Source: Acidobacteriota bacterium (GTDB taxonomy: Bacteria; Acidobacteriota; Blastocatellia; Pyrinomonadales; Pyrinomonadaceae). Taken from it: a stretch of 64,000 bases of DNA. The position numbers were made by a program, and so were the translations under genes. Positions 15,691 to 22,418 of the stretch are shown here, piece by piece (the first letter of the stretch is position 1; each line of letters opens with the position of its first letter). Below the pieces are notes generated by a model. It saw only the letters and a list, made by a program, of their open reading frames with translations, did not search any database and was not told where the DNA came from. The stretch is from the NCBI GenBank assembly GCA_003223935.1, contig QHXQ01000026.1, positions 1 through 64,000 of the forward strand. The letters are read 5' to 3'.

Positions 15691-16722
15691 ATTGAACAAC
15701 CCCGGGCTTGATGCCGGCGGCGCGAGGCCAAAATGTTCGTAAGCCAGCCGCGTCGCCATGCGCCCGCGCGGGGTGCGATTGAGAAAGCCGATCTGAATGA
15801 GATACGGCTCGATGATCTCTTCAATCGAATCCTTCTCTTCGTAGATCGAAGCCGAGATCGTGCCGAGGCCGACGGGGCCGCCGTCGAACTTCTCGATGAT
15901 CGTTAGCAACAGCTTGCGATCCATTTCATCCAAACCGTAAGTATCAACCTCCATCCGGTTGAGCGCGCCACTGGCGATTGCTTGCGTGATCTTACCTTCA
16001 TGCTCGACCTCTGCGAAGTCGCGCACGCGCCGGAGCAGACGGTTGGCGATGCGCGGTGTGCCGCGCGCACGCCGCGCGATCTCTTTCGCGCCGCCCACAT
16101 CAATCTCCACGTTGAGAATGTCGGCGGAGCGTTGGACGATCAATTCCAACTCGTCGTGTTTGTAGAAATCTAGGTTGAAGACGATGCCGAAGCGACCGCG
16201 CAAAGGTGCAGTGATGAGACCGGCGCGGGTGGTCGCGCCAACCAACGTGAATTTCGGGATGTCTAATTTGATCGAGCGAGCGGCCGTGCCTTGTCCGATC
16301 ATGATGTCGAGTTGGTAATCTTCCATCGCCGGATACAAGACCTCTTCGATGGCCGGATTGAGGCGATGAATCTCGTCTATGAAGAGCACGTCGCCGTCTT
16401 GCAAGTTGGTCAGCAGTCCGACCAAGTCGCCCGCCTTCTCGATGACGGGGCCGGAGGTTGAACGCAACTCGGCGCTCATCTCGTTGGCGACGATGGCGGC
16501 GAGCGTGGTCTTGCCGATGCCGGGCGGGCCAGTGAGCAGCACATGGTCGAGCGCCTCGCGCCGTTGCGTGGCCGCGCGCATGAAGACGCGCAGATTGTCC
16601 TTCGCCTTCTGCTGTCCGATGTACTCGGCGAGCCGCGTCGGGCGCAGTGACAACTCGAACTGCCGCTCCTCATCCATCATCACGGCATTACGAACGGTGG
16701 CTGGTGCGAGTTCGTCAGACAT
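15685..16722 (-). CDS. ruvB: Holliday junction branch-migration DNA helicase RuvB
   Basis: 345 aa from the ATG at 16722; the TTG five codons earlier lies next to a heptamer repeat and is less likely. AAA+ motifs: Walker [14 protein letters not shown], Walker [11 protein letters not shown], sensor 1 GATTRAG. A C-terminal winged helix carries [15 protein letters not shown]. RuvB forms the hexameric motor that drives branch migration with RuvA. ruvA is the next gene upstream in the same direction, separated by a heptamer block. No ruvC is present. Confidence 0.97.
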   Translation of the reverse strand: MSDELAPATVRNAVMMDEERQFELSLRPTRLAEYIGQQKAKDNLRVFMRAATQRREALDHVLLTGPPGIGKTTLAAIVANEMSAELRSTSGPVIEKAGDLVGLLTNLQDGDVLFIDEIHRLNPAIEEVLYPAMEDYQLDIMIGQGTAARSIKLDIPKFTLVGATTRAGLITAPLRGRFGIVFNLDFYKHDELELIVQRSADILNVEIDVGGAKEIARRARGTPRIANRLLRRVRDFAEVEHEGKITQAIASGALNRMEVDTYGLDEMDRKLLLTIIEKFDGGPVGLGTISASIYEEKDSIEEIIEPYLIQIGFLNRTPRGRMATRLAYEHFGLAPPASSPGLFNQ

Positions 16723-16731
16723 AAGAATAGA

Positions 16732-16759
16732 AGGCAATAGGCAATAGGCAGTAGGCAGT
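16732..16759. repeat. Four tandem heptamers between ruvA and ruvB
   Basis: Units AGGCAAT, AGGCAAT, AGGCAGT, AGGCAGT run without a break from 16732 to 16759. A TCTGCTT-rich stretch at 16781-16796 gives only a partial pairing arm. Confidence 0.85.
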
Positions 16760-16804
16760 CGAACAAGCTTGAATTGTCTTGTCTGCTTTCTGCTTTTTCA
16801 TCTC

Positions 16805-17425
16805 TCATCCCTTCGACAAGTTGCGCAGGCTGCGCCGGAGCAGCAGTTCGACCGATAGTTCGCCGCCTTCGTGCATCGCTTGGGCGACGGCCTTTTCGGC
16901 GGCGGCGCGTTGATAGCCGAGGTTGACGAGCGCGGAGAGCGTGTCGTCGTGCAAGGTGTCGCCGGTCGGCGTGACAGCGCCGGGTTGCGCGGCGAGTTGT
17001 TCTTCGAGCGCGGGCGACGTGAGCGCGGCCATCTTGTCGCGCAGTTCGATGACGAGCCGCTCGGCCGTCTTTTTGCCGACGCCGGGAATGGCCGTCAGCC
17101 GCGCGAGATTGTTGGTGCGAATCGCCGTGATGATCTCGTCGGCGCTCATGCCTGAGAGCATGGCGATGCCGGATTTGGGGCCGATGCCGCTGACTGAGAT
17201 CAACAACATGAACAGTTCGCGCTCGCGCGCTGTCTTGAAGCCGAAGAGTTGCAAGACGTCTTCACGGACGTGCGTGTAGATGCGCAAGGAGACTTGCGCG
17301 CCTGCGTCGGCCAAGTCGTAGAAGGTCGTGACCGGAATCGTCACCTCGTAGCCGACGCCCTGCACGTCCAAGATCACACTCGTTGCTTGTTTTGCGAGTA
17401 ATGTACCGGATAAGTGCGCGATCAT
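16805..17425 (-). CDS. ruvA: Holliday junction-binding protein RuvA
   Basis: 206 aa. An N-terminal OB-fold (MIAHLSGTLLAKQATSVILDVQGVGYEV) is followed by two helix-hairpin-helix motifs (VSGIGPKSGIAMLSG and IPGVGKKTAERLVIELRDK). A flexible linker leads to the C-terminal RuvB-binding domain (SALVNLGYQRAAAEKAVAQAM). RuvA tetramers hold the four-way junction and load RuvB. Start ATG is at 17425. It is divergent from rex, with a heptamer hairpin between them. Confidence 0.96.
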   Translation of the reverse strand: MIAHLSGTLLAKQATSVILDVQGVGYEVTIPVTTFYDLADAGAQVSLRIYTHVREDVLQLFGFKTARERELFMLLISVSGIGPKSGIAMLSGMSADEIITAIRTNNLARLTAIPGVGKKTAERLVIELRDKMAALTSPALEEQLAAQPGAVTPTGDTLHDDTLSALVNLGYQRAAAEKAVAQAMHEGGELSVELLLRRSLRNLSKG

Positions 17426-17507
17426 TCGTCGTTAAAATTTCACGTCGAGAGAAGATTTCGGGAGCGCCTCGATGATGCATTGTGAATTGTAGTTGATGCG
17501 CGGCCGC

Positions 17508-17592
17508 AAGTCCAAAGTCCAATGTCCAAAGTCTAGCTTTGATCTCGACGTTGGACATAGACTTTAGACTTGGGACATTGGACTTGGGACTT
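17508..17592. repeat. Heptamer hairpin between ruvA and rex
   Basis: The left arm 17508-17535 consists of AGTCCAA-type units. The right arm 17565-17592 (TAGACTT, GGGACAT, TGGACTT, GGGACTT) pairs with it over 28 bp with two mismatches. Confidence 0.85.
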
Positions 17593-17601
17593 TGTTATAC
17601 T
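17578..17601 (+). promoter_or_regulatory. Weak candidate promoter for rex
   Basis: TATACT at 17596-17601 is a good -10 candidate 29 bp before the rex ATG. The best upstream hexamer TTGGAC (17578-17583) is only 12 bp away and the alternative TTGGGA (17570-17575) is 20 bp away, so the -35 is uncertain. Both lie within the heptamer arm. Confidence 0.3.
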
Positions 17602-17629
17602 AAGCGCGTTAGGTTTGAAGGCAGACGCA

Positions 17630-18346
17630 ATGAAGTCGGAGAAAATTTCGGAGCTGACGACGAACCGCTTGAGCGTCTATCTGCGTTGTCTGAATCTGCT
17701 GGCGGATGCAGGCATCAAGACGATCTCTTCGCAGGCGCTCGCCGATCAGTTCAACCTCAACTCGGCGCAGATCAGAAAAGACTTGGCCTACTTCGGCGAG
17801 TTCGGCACGCGCGGCGTCGGCTATTCAGTTGACGAGTTGCGCCGCCACCTGACGGAGATTCTCGGTCTCGACGCGCCGCATCGTGTCGGCATCGTCGGCG
17901 CGGGGAATTTGGGCACGGCGCTCGCCAACTATCAAGGCTTCGCCGCCTCGAACTTCACGGTCGTCGCGCTCTTTGATAACGACCGCGAGAAGATCGGCCG
18001 CCACGTTGGGCCGGCGCAGATTCCCGTCCACGACGTGCGACGGGTGGCGCGCGTGGTGCGCGACGAGCGGATTGATGTGGCGGTCATCGCCGTGCCGGCG
18101 CGCGTGGCGCAGCGCGTGTTGAATCAAGTGATGTCGGCCGGCATCAAAGCGGTCTTAAACTTCGCGCCGGTGCGCCTGCACGCGCGGCTCGGCGTTAAAG
18201 TCAAAACGATGGACTTGACTATCTCGCTCGAATCGCTCTCGTACTACCTCGCGCAGCCACAGGTGCAGTGCATCACCAACCCGCGCGCGCTGCTGCCTTA
18301 CGAAGAGATCGCGCCGCGCGAGGAACAAGAGTTGTCCGGCAAGTGA
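17630..18346 (+). CDS. rex: Redox-sensing transcriptional repressor Rex
   Basis: 238 aa from the ATG at 17630; the frame extends upstream only through heptamer-repeat DNA. The N-terminal winged helix contains SSQALADQFNLNSAQIRKDLAYFG and the family signature GEFGTRGVGY. A Rossmann fold follows with GIVGAGNLGTALANY and FDND for NADH binding. Rex represses fermentative or respiratory genes and leaves DNA when the NADH/NAD ratio rises. It is the first gene of a plus-strand run that ends with the microcompartment genes, so it could act on them. Confidence 0.95.
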   Translation: MKSEKISELTTNRLSVYLRCLNLLADAGIKTISSQALADQFNLNSAQIRKDLAYFGEFGTRGVGYSVDELRRHLTEILGLDAPHRVGIVGAGNLGTALANYQGFAASNFTVVALFDNDREKIGRHVGPAQIPVHDVRRVARVVRDERIDVAVIAVPARVAQRVLNQVMSAGIKAVLNFAPVRLHARLGVKVKTMDLTISLESLSYYLAQPQVQCITNPRALLPYEEIAPREEQELSGK

Positions 18347-18363
18347 TAAGAGAAAGGCGATTG

Positions 18364-18936
18364 ATGCCCATGCGCTCCCTGCTGTTCAAAGTTTTATTGC
18401 CGTTTGCCGTGACGCTCGCCGTCGGCATGGCGCTCGTCGTCTTCATCCATCATCGCCAACAGGGACAACAGCCGACGAACATAAACGCAAACAGCCAACG
18501 CGCAACGCCTCAGCCTTCGCCTGCACTTGCGCTGCCAGAGATTCATGTGCTGTCAACGAATCTGATTGAAGAGAACATGAAGTACGCAGGCGCGGGCCAC
18601 ACTTGGCAAGACTTGAAAGTGCTCGCGCCATCGGGTGTGCTCTATACGAAAGCGACGCGCAAGGATTACAAGCAGGGCGTGCTGCAAGTGAGCGTGTTGT
18701 TCGACGCAAACGGCGAGATTACAGAGATCAAACCGCTCACTAAGCGCACCGACTGCGGCGATTGTCTGTCGCCCAGCAATAATGTCGTCTTCATCAAACC
18801 CGACGACCCATCATCGCGTCCATACGTTGAAGCGGCCACTGAAACCGTCAAGCAGATCAAATTCATCCCCTGCCAGAGCGACGGCAAGCCCGTCGCAACG
18901 CATGGCTTCGTCGAGTGCGTCTTTCGTTTGGATTGA
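18364..18936 (+). CDS. Membrane-anchored protein with TonB-like C-terminal domain
   Basis: 190 aa from ATG 18364. The N-terminus MPMRSLLFKVLLPFAVTLAVG is a single membrane anchor or signal. A Pro/Gln/Asn linker leads to a domain with GVLQVSVLFDANGEITEIKPL and ETVKQIKFIPCQ, the pattern of TonB C-terminal domains (strand, 'DxxGxVxxxxV', then 'AxxAxxxxxFxPA'). A Cys pair in DCGDC and one in FIPCQ are unusual for TonB. No ExbB/ExbD is nearby. The start is 18 bp after rex. A related but shorter protein is at 19344-19772. Confidence 0.6.
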   Translation: MPMRSLLFKVLLPFAVTLAVGMALVVFIHHRQQGQQPTNINANSQRATPQPSPALALPEIHVLSTNLIEENMKYAGAGHTWQDLKVLAPSGVLYTKATRKDYKQGVLQVSVLFDANGEITEIKPLTKRTDCGDCLSPSNNVVFIKPDDPSSRPYVEAATETVKQIKFIPCQSDGKPVATHGFVECVFRLD

Positions 18937-18962
18937 ATAAAACTAACTCACAAGGAGATATA

Positions 18963-19286
18963 ATGAGCGAAGACCCCACCCAAAATTTTCCGTCCTCTTT
19001 TGAAGAGCGTGTGCTTGCAGAGTTCGCACGATTGAATACGCGACTAGACGGACTTGAAAAGCGACTAGGTGGGTTTGAAGAACGATTAGATAGGTTGGAA
19101 AAACGATTTGACGGGTTTGACGCTCGCCTGACTACGCTTGAAGAAAAGGTTGACGAGCGGCTGCGCGAGACGCGCCCCATTTGGGAGGGCGTGCTGCAAC
19201 GACTGGCGGCGATAGAGACGGCGCTCGATACGCTCAACCTGCGCTCGCGCATTGAGAAGTTGGAGGACGAGCAGCCTACTACCTGA
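18963..19286 (+). CDS. Small coiled-coil protein
   Basis: 107 aa, start ATG preceded by an ideal AAGGAG 6 nt upstream. Residues 17-65 repeat with a strict seven-residue period (LNTRLDGLEKRLGGFEERLDR and onward), giving a long amphipathic coiled coil. A second helix follows (LQRLAAIETALDTLNLRSRIEKLEDEQ). There is no signal or membrane segment. It is probably oligomeric and cytosolic. It resembles many small bacterial coiled-coil proteins without an assigned function. Confidence 0.75.
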   Translation: MSEDPTQNFPSSFEERVLAEFARLNTRLDGLEKRLGGFEERLDRLEKRFDGFDARLTTLEEKVDERLRETRPIWEGVLQRLAAIETALDTLNLRSRIEKLEDEQPTT

Positions 19287-19343
19287 AAGTGTTTACGCCC
19301 AATCTCGTCGCGCATATCTTTCGTTTAGATTGAATCGGCCGGC

Positions 19344-19772
19344 ATGAATTGGATTCTGAAAAAATTGCTGTTGCTCGTCATTACGATTGCGGTAAGCACT
19401 GCCGCGGCCAAGTTCGTCAGGCAGTTTGTGCTGTTCTGCTCTGGCAAGATGGTAATTGGTGATCAGCCCATCCCTTCCGGGCAGCAGTTACCTGATGCGC
19501 CCGTGAAGATTATTTATCTGCCAAACCAGTGTCCGCCAAGTGTAACAGGATTACAAACCGGTCGTATGCCATTGATTATAAAACTGCGCATGATGCTGAA
19601 TAGAGACGGCACAGTTTCAAATGTTACTCCGGTCGAGACATCGGTTGTTGCGACTGAAACGCAGCGTGCCGTTGAATACGCCAAGCAAATGCAATTCAGT
19701 CCAGCAATTGTCGGTGGGCAATATGTTGATACAGAGCAACTCGTCGAAATTTGTCCGTTGGGTGGCCAATAG
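19344..19772 (+). CDS. Second membrane-anchored TonB-C-like protein
   Basis: 142 aa. MNWILKKLLLLVITIAVSTAA is an N-terminal anchor or signal. The C-terminal part has MPLIIKLRMMLNRDGTVSNVTPVETSV and AVEYAKQMQFSPAIVGGQYVDTEQLVEICPL, the same strand-turn-strand, helix, 'FxPA' order as TonB C-terminal domains. It parallels the gene at 18364. It ends 10 bp before the aldolase start, so co-transcription with the microcompartment genes is likely. Confidence 0.55.
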   Translation: MNWILKKLLLLVITIAVSTAAAKFVRQFVLFCSGKMVIGDQPIPSGQQLPDAPVKIIYLPNQCPPSVTGLQTGRMPLIIKLRMMLNRDGTVSNVTPVETSVVATETQRAVEYAKQMQFSPAIVGGQYVDTEQLVEICPLGGQ

Positions 19773-19782
19773 GTTGAATTAG

Positions 19783-20589
19783 ATGGACGAACAGACCGCG
19801 CGGCGCGAGATTGTGCGCGTCGGCCAGTTGATGTATGAGCGCAGTTACGTCGTCTCGTCGGACGGCAATGTGAGCGTGCGTCTGGACGATGGGCGCGTGG
19901 TGGCGACGCCGACGCAGACGTGCAAGGGGCGGATGACGGAAGAGATGTTAGCCGTCACCGATCTGGACGGCAAGCCGCTTAATGAGCGCAAGGCGTCGAG
20001 CGAGTTGGCGATGCACCTGCTCATCTATCGGGAGCGGCCCGACGTGCACGCGGTCTGTCACGCGCACCCGCCGCATGGGTCGGCGTTTGCGGTCGCGGGG
20101 CTGGCGATTGATCAGCCGATCTTGTCGGAAGTGATCTTGACGTTGGGCTGCGTACCGCTCGCGGAGTATGGCACGCCTTCGACCGACGAGTTGACCGAGG
20201 CGATGCGCCCGCTCGTCAAACATCACAACGCGCTCTTGATGGCGAATCACGGCGCGGTCGCTTACGGCGCGGACGTGTGGCAAGCGTTCGACCGGCTCGA
20301 AACTTTGGAGCACACGGCCAAGATCGCCATCCTCGCGCGCGCCGTCGGCGGCCCGCGCAATCTGCCGCCCGACGCGATTGAGAAACTGATCAACGTGCGC
20401 GAAGCCGCCGGCTATTTGGACGAACGCGCGCGTTGCCAGTCTTGCGGCTACCTACACGAGACGCAGATCACTTGTCCGACAGGCGAGCGCGCGAGTGTTA
20501 GTGCGACGACGAACGGCGCGAGTAAGATCAGTCTGACGCGCGAAGAGTTGATCGAGTTATTGGCGCAGGCAACGAATATGAATAAATAG
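19783..20589 (+). CDS. Class II aldolase/adducin-family aldolase with a C-terminal extension, BMC-associated
   Basis: 268 aa. The catalytic Glu74 (SSELAMH) and zinc ligands His93, His95 (CHAHPPH) and His156 (ANHG) match fuculose-1-phosphate aldolase. These enzymes split a phosphorylated deoxysugar into DHAP and lactaldehyde. After the usual end of the fold there is an extension of about 55 residues with C218-x2-C221 and C231, a Ser/Thr/Ala linker, and a short amphipathic helix (SLTREELIELLAQATNM, 250-266). A helix of this kind after a linker is how enzymes are targeted into microcompartments, and the shell genes start 100 bp downstream. The substrate is inferred from family and context. Confidence 0.85.
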   Translation: MDEQTARREIVRVGQLMYERSYVVSSDGNVSVRLDDGRVVATPTQTCKGRMTEEMLAVTDLDGKPLNERKASSELAMHLLIYRERPDVHAVCHAHPPHGSAFAVAGLAIDQPILSEVILTLGCVPLAEYGTPSTDELTEAMRPLVKHHNALLMANHGAVAYGADVWQAFDRLETLEHTAKIAILARAVGGPRNLPPDAIEKLINVREAAGYLDERARCQSCGYLHETQITCPTGERASVSATTNGASKISLTREELIELLAQATNMNK

Positions 20590-20669
20590 TGAATCGTGAA
20601 TGGAGCCGACTTTGCTCTATTCGCTATTTACGATTTACTATTGACGAGCCAAACGATTTACGATTCACG
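20589..20669. repeat. Heptamer-type hairpin between aldolase and BMC-H genes
   Basis: GTGAATCGTGAAT (20589-20601) pairs with 20656-20668 with one mismatch. The right side reads CGATTTA, CGATTCA, CGAATTG. Confidence 0.7.
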
Positions 20670-20690
20670 AATTGATAGGAGCGAGAGTAA

Positions 20691-20975
20691 ATGCCCCAAG
20701 AAGCACTCGGCATGGTTGAGACGAAAGGTCTCGTGGCGATGATTGAGGCGGCAGACGCGATGGTCAAGGCCGCGAACGTGACGCTCGTGGGTTACGAGAA
20801 GATCGGCGCGGGCTTTGTGACCGCGATTGTGCGCGGCGACGTGGCGGCGGTGAAGGCTGCGACGGATGCGGGCGCGGCGGCAGCACGGCGCGTCGGCGAA
20901 CTCGTGAGCGTCCACGTCATCCCGCGCCCGCACGGCAGCGTGGATGAAGCGTTGCCCATCGGTCATCAAGGCTAA
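20691..20975 (+). CDS. Bacterial microcompartment hexamer shell protein (BMC-H)
   Basis: 94 aa, one BMC domain. [27 protein letters not shown], then [28 protein letters not shown], is the canonical CcmK/PduA/EutM-type sequence. The residues around KIGAGF line the central pore, which lacks the Ser of PduA. These proteins form the flat facets of the shell as hexamers. An SD-like GGAG precedes the start. It is the only BMC-H gene in the window and is followed 6 bp later by the first pentamer gene. Confidence 0.95.
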   Translation: MPQEALGMVETKGLVAMIEAADAMVKAANVTLVGYEKIGAGFVTAIVRGDVAAVKAATDAGAAAARRVGELVSVHVIPRPHGSVDEALPIGHQG

Positions 20976-20981
20976 GCGCCG

Positions 20982-21254
20982 ATGATTATCGCGCGCATAC
21001 TCGGCACGGTCGTCTCGACGCAGAAGGACGAACGGCTCAAGGGCAAGAAACTGCTGATCGTCCGGCCGCTCAACTTGGACGGAACGGAGACGAGCGGCTA
21101 CGTCGTCGCGGTGGACACGGTCGGCGCGGGCTTTCACGAGCGCGTGCTGGTCGTCGCCGGTTCAAGCGCGCGACTCGCCGAAGGCATGAAGGACGCGCCC
21201 GTTGATGCCGCGATTGTCGGTGTCATTGACACAGTTGATCTCATCAACGATTGA
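20982..21254 (+). CDS. EutN/CcmL-family pentameric vertex protein (BMC-P), copy 1
   Basis: 90 aa. It starts MIIARILGTVVSTQKDERLKG and contains KLLIVRPLNLDG, VAVDTVGAGFHERVLVVAGSSAR and ends with DAAIVGVIDTVD, the standard EutN/CcmL layout. Pentamers cap the vertices of microcompartment shells. It lies 6 bp after BMC-H and 3 bp before copy 2. Confidence 0.95.
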   Translation: MIIARILGTVVSTQKDERLKGKKLLIVRPLNLDGTETSGYVVAVDTVGAGFHERVLVVAGSSARLAEGMKDAPVDAAIVGVIDTVDLIND

Positions 21255-21257
21255 ACG

Positions 21258-21545
21258 ATGCAGTTAGCACGAGTCATCGGGACGGTTGTGGCGACGGTGA
21301 AGAACGATTCGCTGGAGGGGCGTAAGCTGCTCGTGATTCAATCGCTCGATGGTGAGTTGCGCCCGCAAGGCGCGCCGCTCGTGGCGCTTGATGCGATTGG
21401 CGCTGGCGTCGGCGAGTTGGTCTTTTGGTGTCGCGGCAAAGAGGCGAGCTTTCCGTTCAAACGCGAGGACACGCCGACCGATTGCACGATTATCGGCATC
21501 GTTGATTCGGACAGACACGTGACGCGCGGGAGTGCGACGCGATGA
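21258..21545 (+). CDS. EutN/CcmL-family pentameric vertex protein (BMC-P), copy 2
   Basis: 95 aa. MQLARVIGTVVATVKNDSLEGRKL and VALDAIGAGVGELVFWCRGKEASF, ending with DCTIIGIVDSD. Its GELVFWCRGKEA loop is more divergent and contains a Cys. The stop overlaps the start of copy 3 by 4 bp. Three different BMC-P paralogs beside one BMC-H is the pattern known from PVM-type and related loci. Confidence 0.95.
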   Translation: MQLARVIGTVVATVKNDSLEGRKLLVIQSLDGELRPQGAPLVALDAIGAGVGELVFWCRGKEASFPFKREDTPTDCTIIGIVDSDRHVTRGSATR

Positions 21546-21835
21546 TCATTGCGCGTGTCATCGGCAACGTCGTGGCGACGCAGAAGAACGAGCGTTACGC
21601 GAACGCGCGCGTGATGCTCTGTCAACCCGTCACGCCGGAAGGCGCGGAGACGGGCGCGACGTTGATCGCACTCGATGCTGTTGATGCAGGCGTCGGCGAT
21701 GTGGTGTTAGTCGTGCAGGAAGGTTGGAGCGCTTCGACGACGGCGACGGGTGAGCCGGGCGCAGCGATTGATTCGGCGATTGTTGGCGTAGTTGATCGAA
21801 TTGATCTGCTGACCGAGGAAGGGAGGACGCGATGA
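21542..21835 (+). CDS. EutN/CcmL-family pentameric vertex protein (BMC-P), copy 3
   Basis: 97 aa. MIIARVIGNVVATQKNERYANARVM, ALDAVDAGVGDVVLVVQEGWSAS and AAIDSAIVGVVDRIDLL mark the family. It overlaps the genes on both sides by 4 bp (ATGA at each junction), so the shell genes are translationally coupled. Similarity to copy 1 is highest at the N-terminus. Confidence 0.95.
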   Translation: MIIARVIGNVVATQKNERYANARVMLCQPVTPEGAETGATLIALDAVDAGVGDVVLVVQEGWSASTTATGEPGAAIDSAIVGVVDRIDLLTEEGRTR

Positions 21836-22284
21836 GCACAGAACAAGATCGAGCGCGCGCTTTGGCTGAGCGCATCGCGGCCCGCCTCGCACGCGAACCG
21901 GAGCGCGCGGCCAACGACACAGACGCTGATGTCGGTCACGAACTGGCCGCCCTGCGCGCCACACTCGGCGAGATGCAACAACGCCTCGCACACATCGAAT
22001 CACACGTCGGGCACACGGACGAGCGCGCGCACGAAGAACGCGCAGCCCACGTATCAACTCAACAACGCAGCACAACCGACCAACCGGCACGCACGTCCGT
22101 GCCGCCGCATTGGACGACGAGCACGTACATTCCCGTCGTGCAGCATCCGAGTCAGGAACGCTTCGGCATCGGCGAGGCAGTCGAAGAGTTGGTTGATTAC
22201 TTCGAGCGCGAGAAGGTCTGCAACGTCGAGCCGGGCGGCAAGCCTTGCGACCATTGCGCGATGTGTAGTTCGCGCGGGTTCTGA
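21832..22284 (+). CDS. Unrecognised BMC-associated protein with C-terminal Cys cluster
   Basis: 150 aa, coupled to BMC-P copy 3 by a 4-bp overlap, so it belongs to the shell operon. Residues 1-65 are helical and probably coiled coil (RARALAERIAARLAREPERA, ELAALRATLGEMQQRLAHIE). Residues 65-100 are a Thr/Ser/Pro/His linker. A conserved-looking tail FGIGEAVEELVDYFEREKVC ends with Cys130-x8-Cys139-x2-Cys142-x2-Cys145 and SSRGF. Four Cys in this spacing could bind zinc or an Fe-S cluster. The N-terminal amphipathic helix could be a targeting peptide. I do not recognise the family. Confidence 0.85.
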   Translation: MSTEQDRARALAERIAARLAREPERAANDTDADVGHELAALRATLGEMQQRLAHIESHVGHTDERAHEERAAHVSTQQRSTTDQPARTSVPPHWTTSTYIPVVQHPSQERFGIGEAVEELVDYFEREKVCNVEPGGKPCDHCAMCSSRGF

Positions 22285-22334
22285 ACCGAGTGAACTGATA
22301 GCGGCTCGCAGATGAGTTACGACCCGCTACCGCA

Positions 22335-22363
22335 GGCGTGCTGACGAACCTAGTCAGCACGCC
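22335..22363. terminator. Hairpin between the convergent BMC operon and FecR-domain gene
   Basis: GGCGTGCTGAC (22335-22345) and GTCAGCACGCC (22353-22363) form a perfect 11-bp stem with a 7-nt loop. It is followed by GTTATTATCC, not a strong T-run. Confidence 0.65.
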
Positions 22364-22418
22364 GTTATTATCCTCAATAATTCAAACTCAACAGATCGCT
22401 CAGCCGCGCAGCAGAGGC

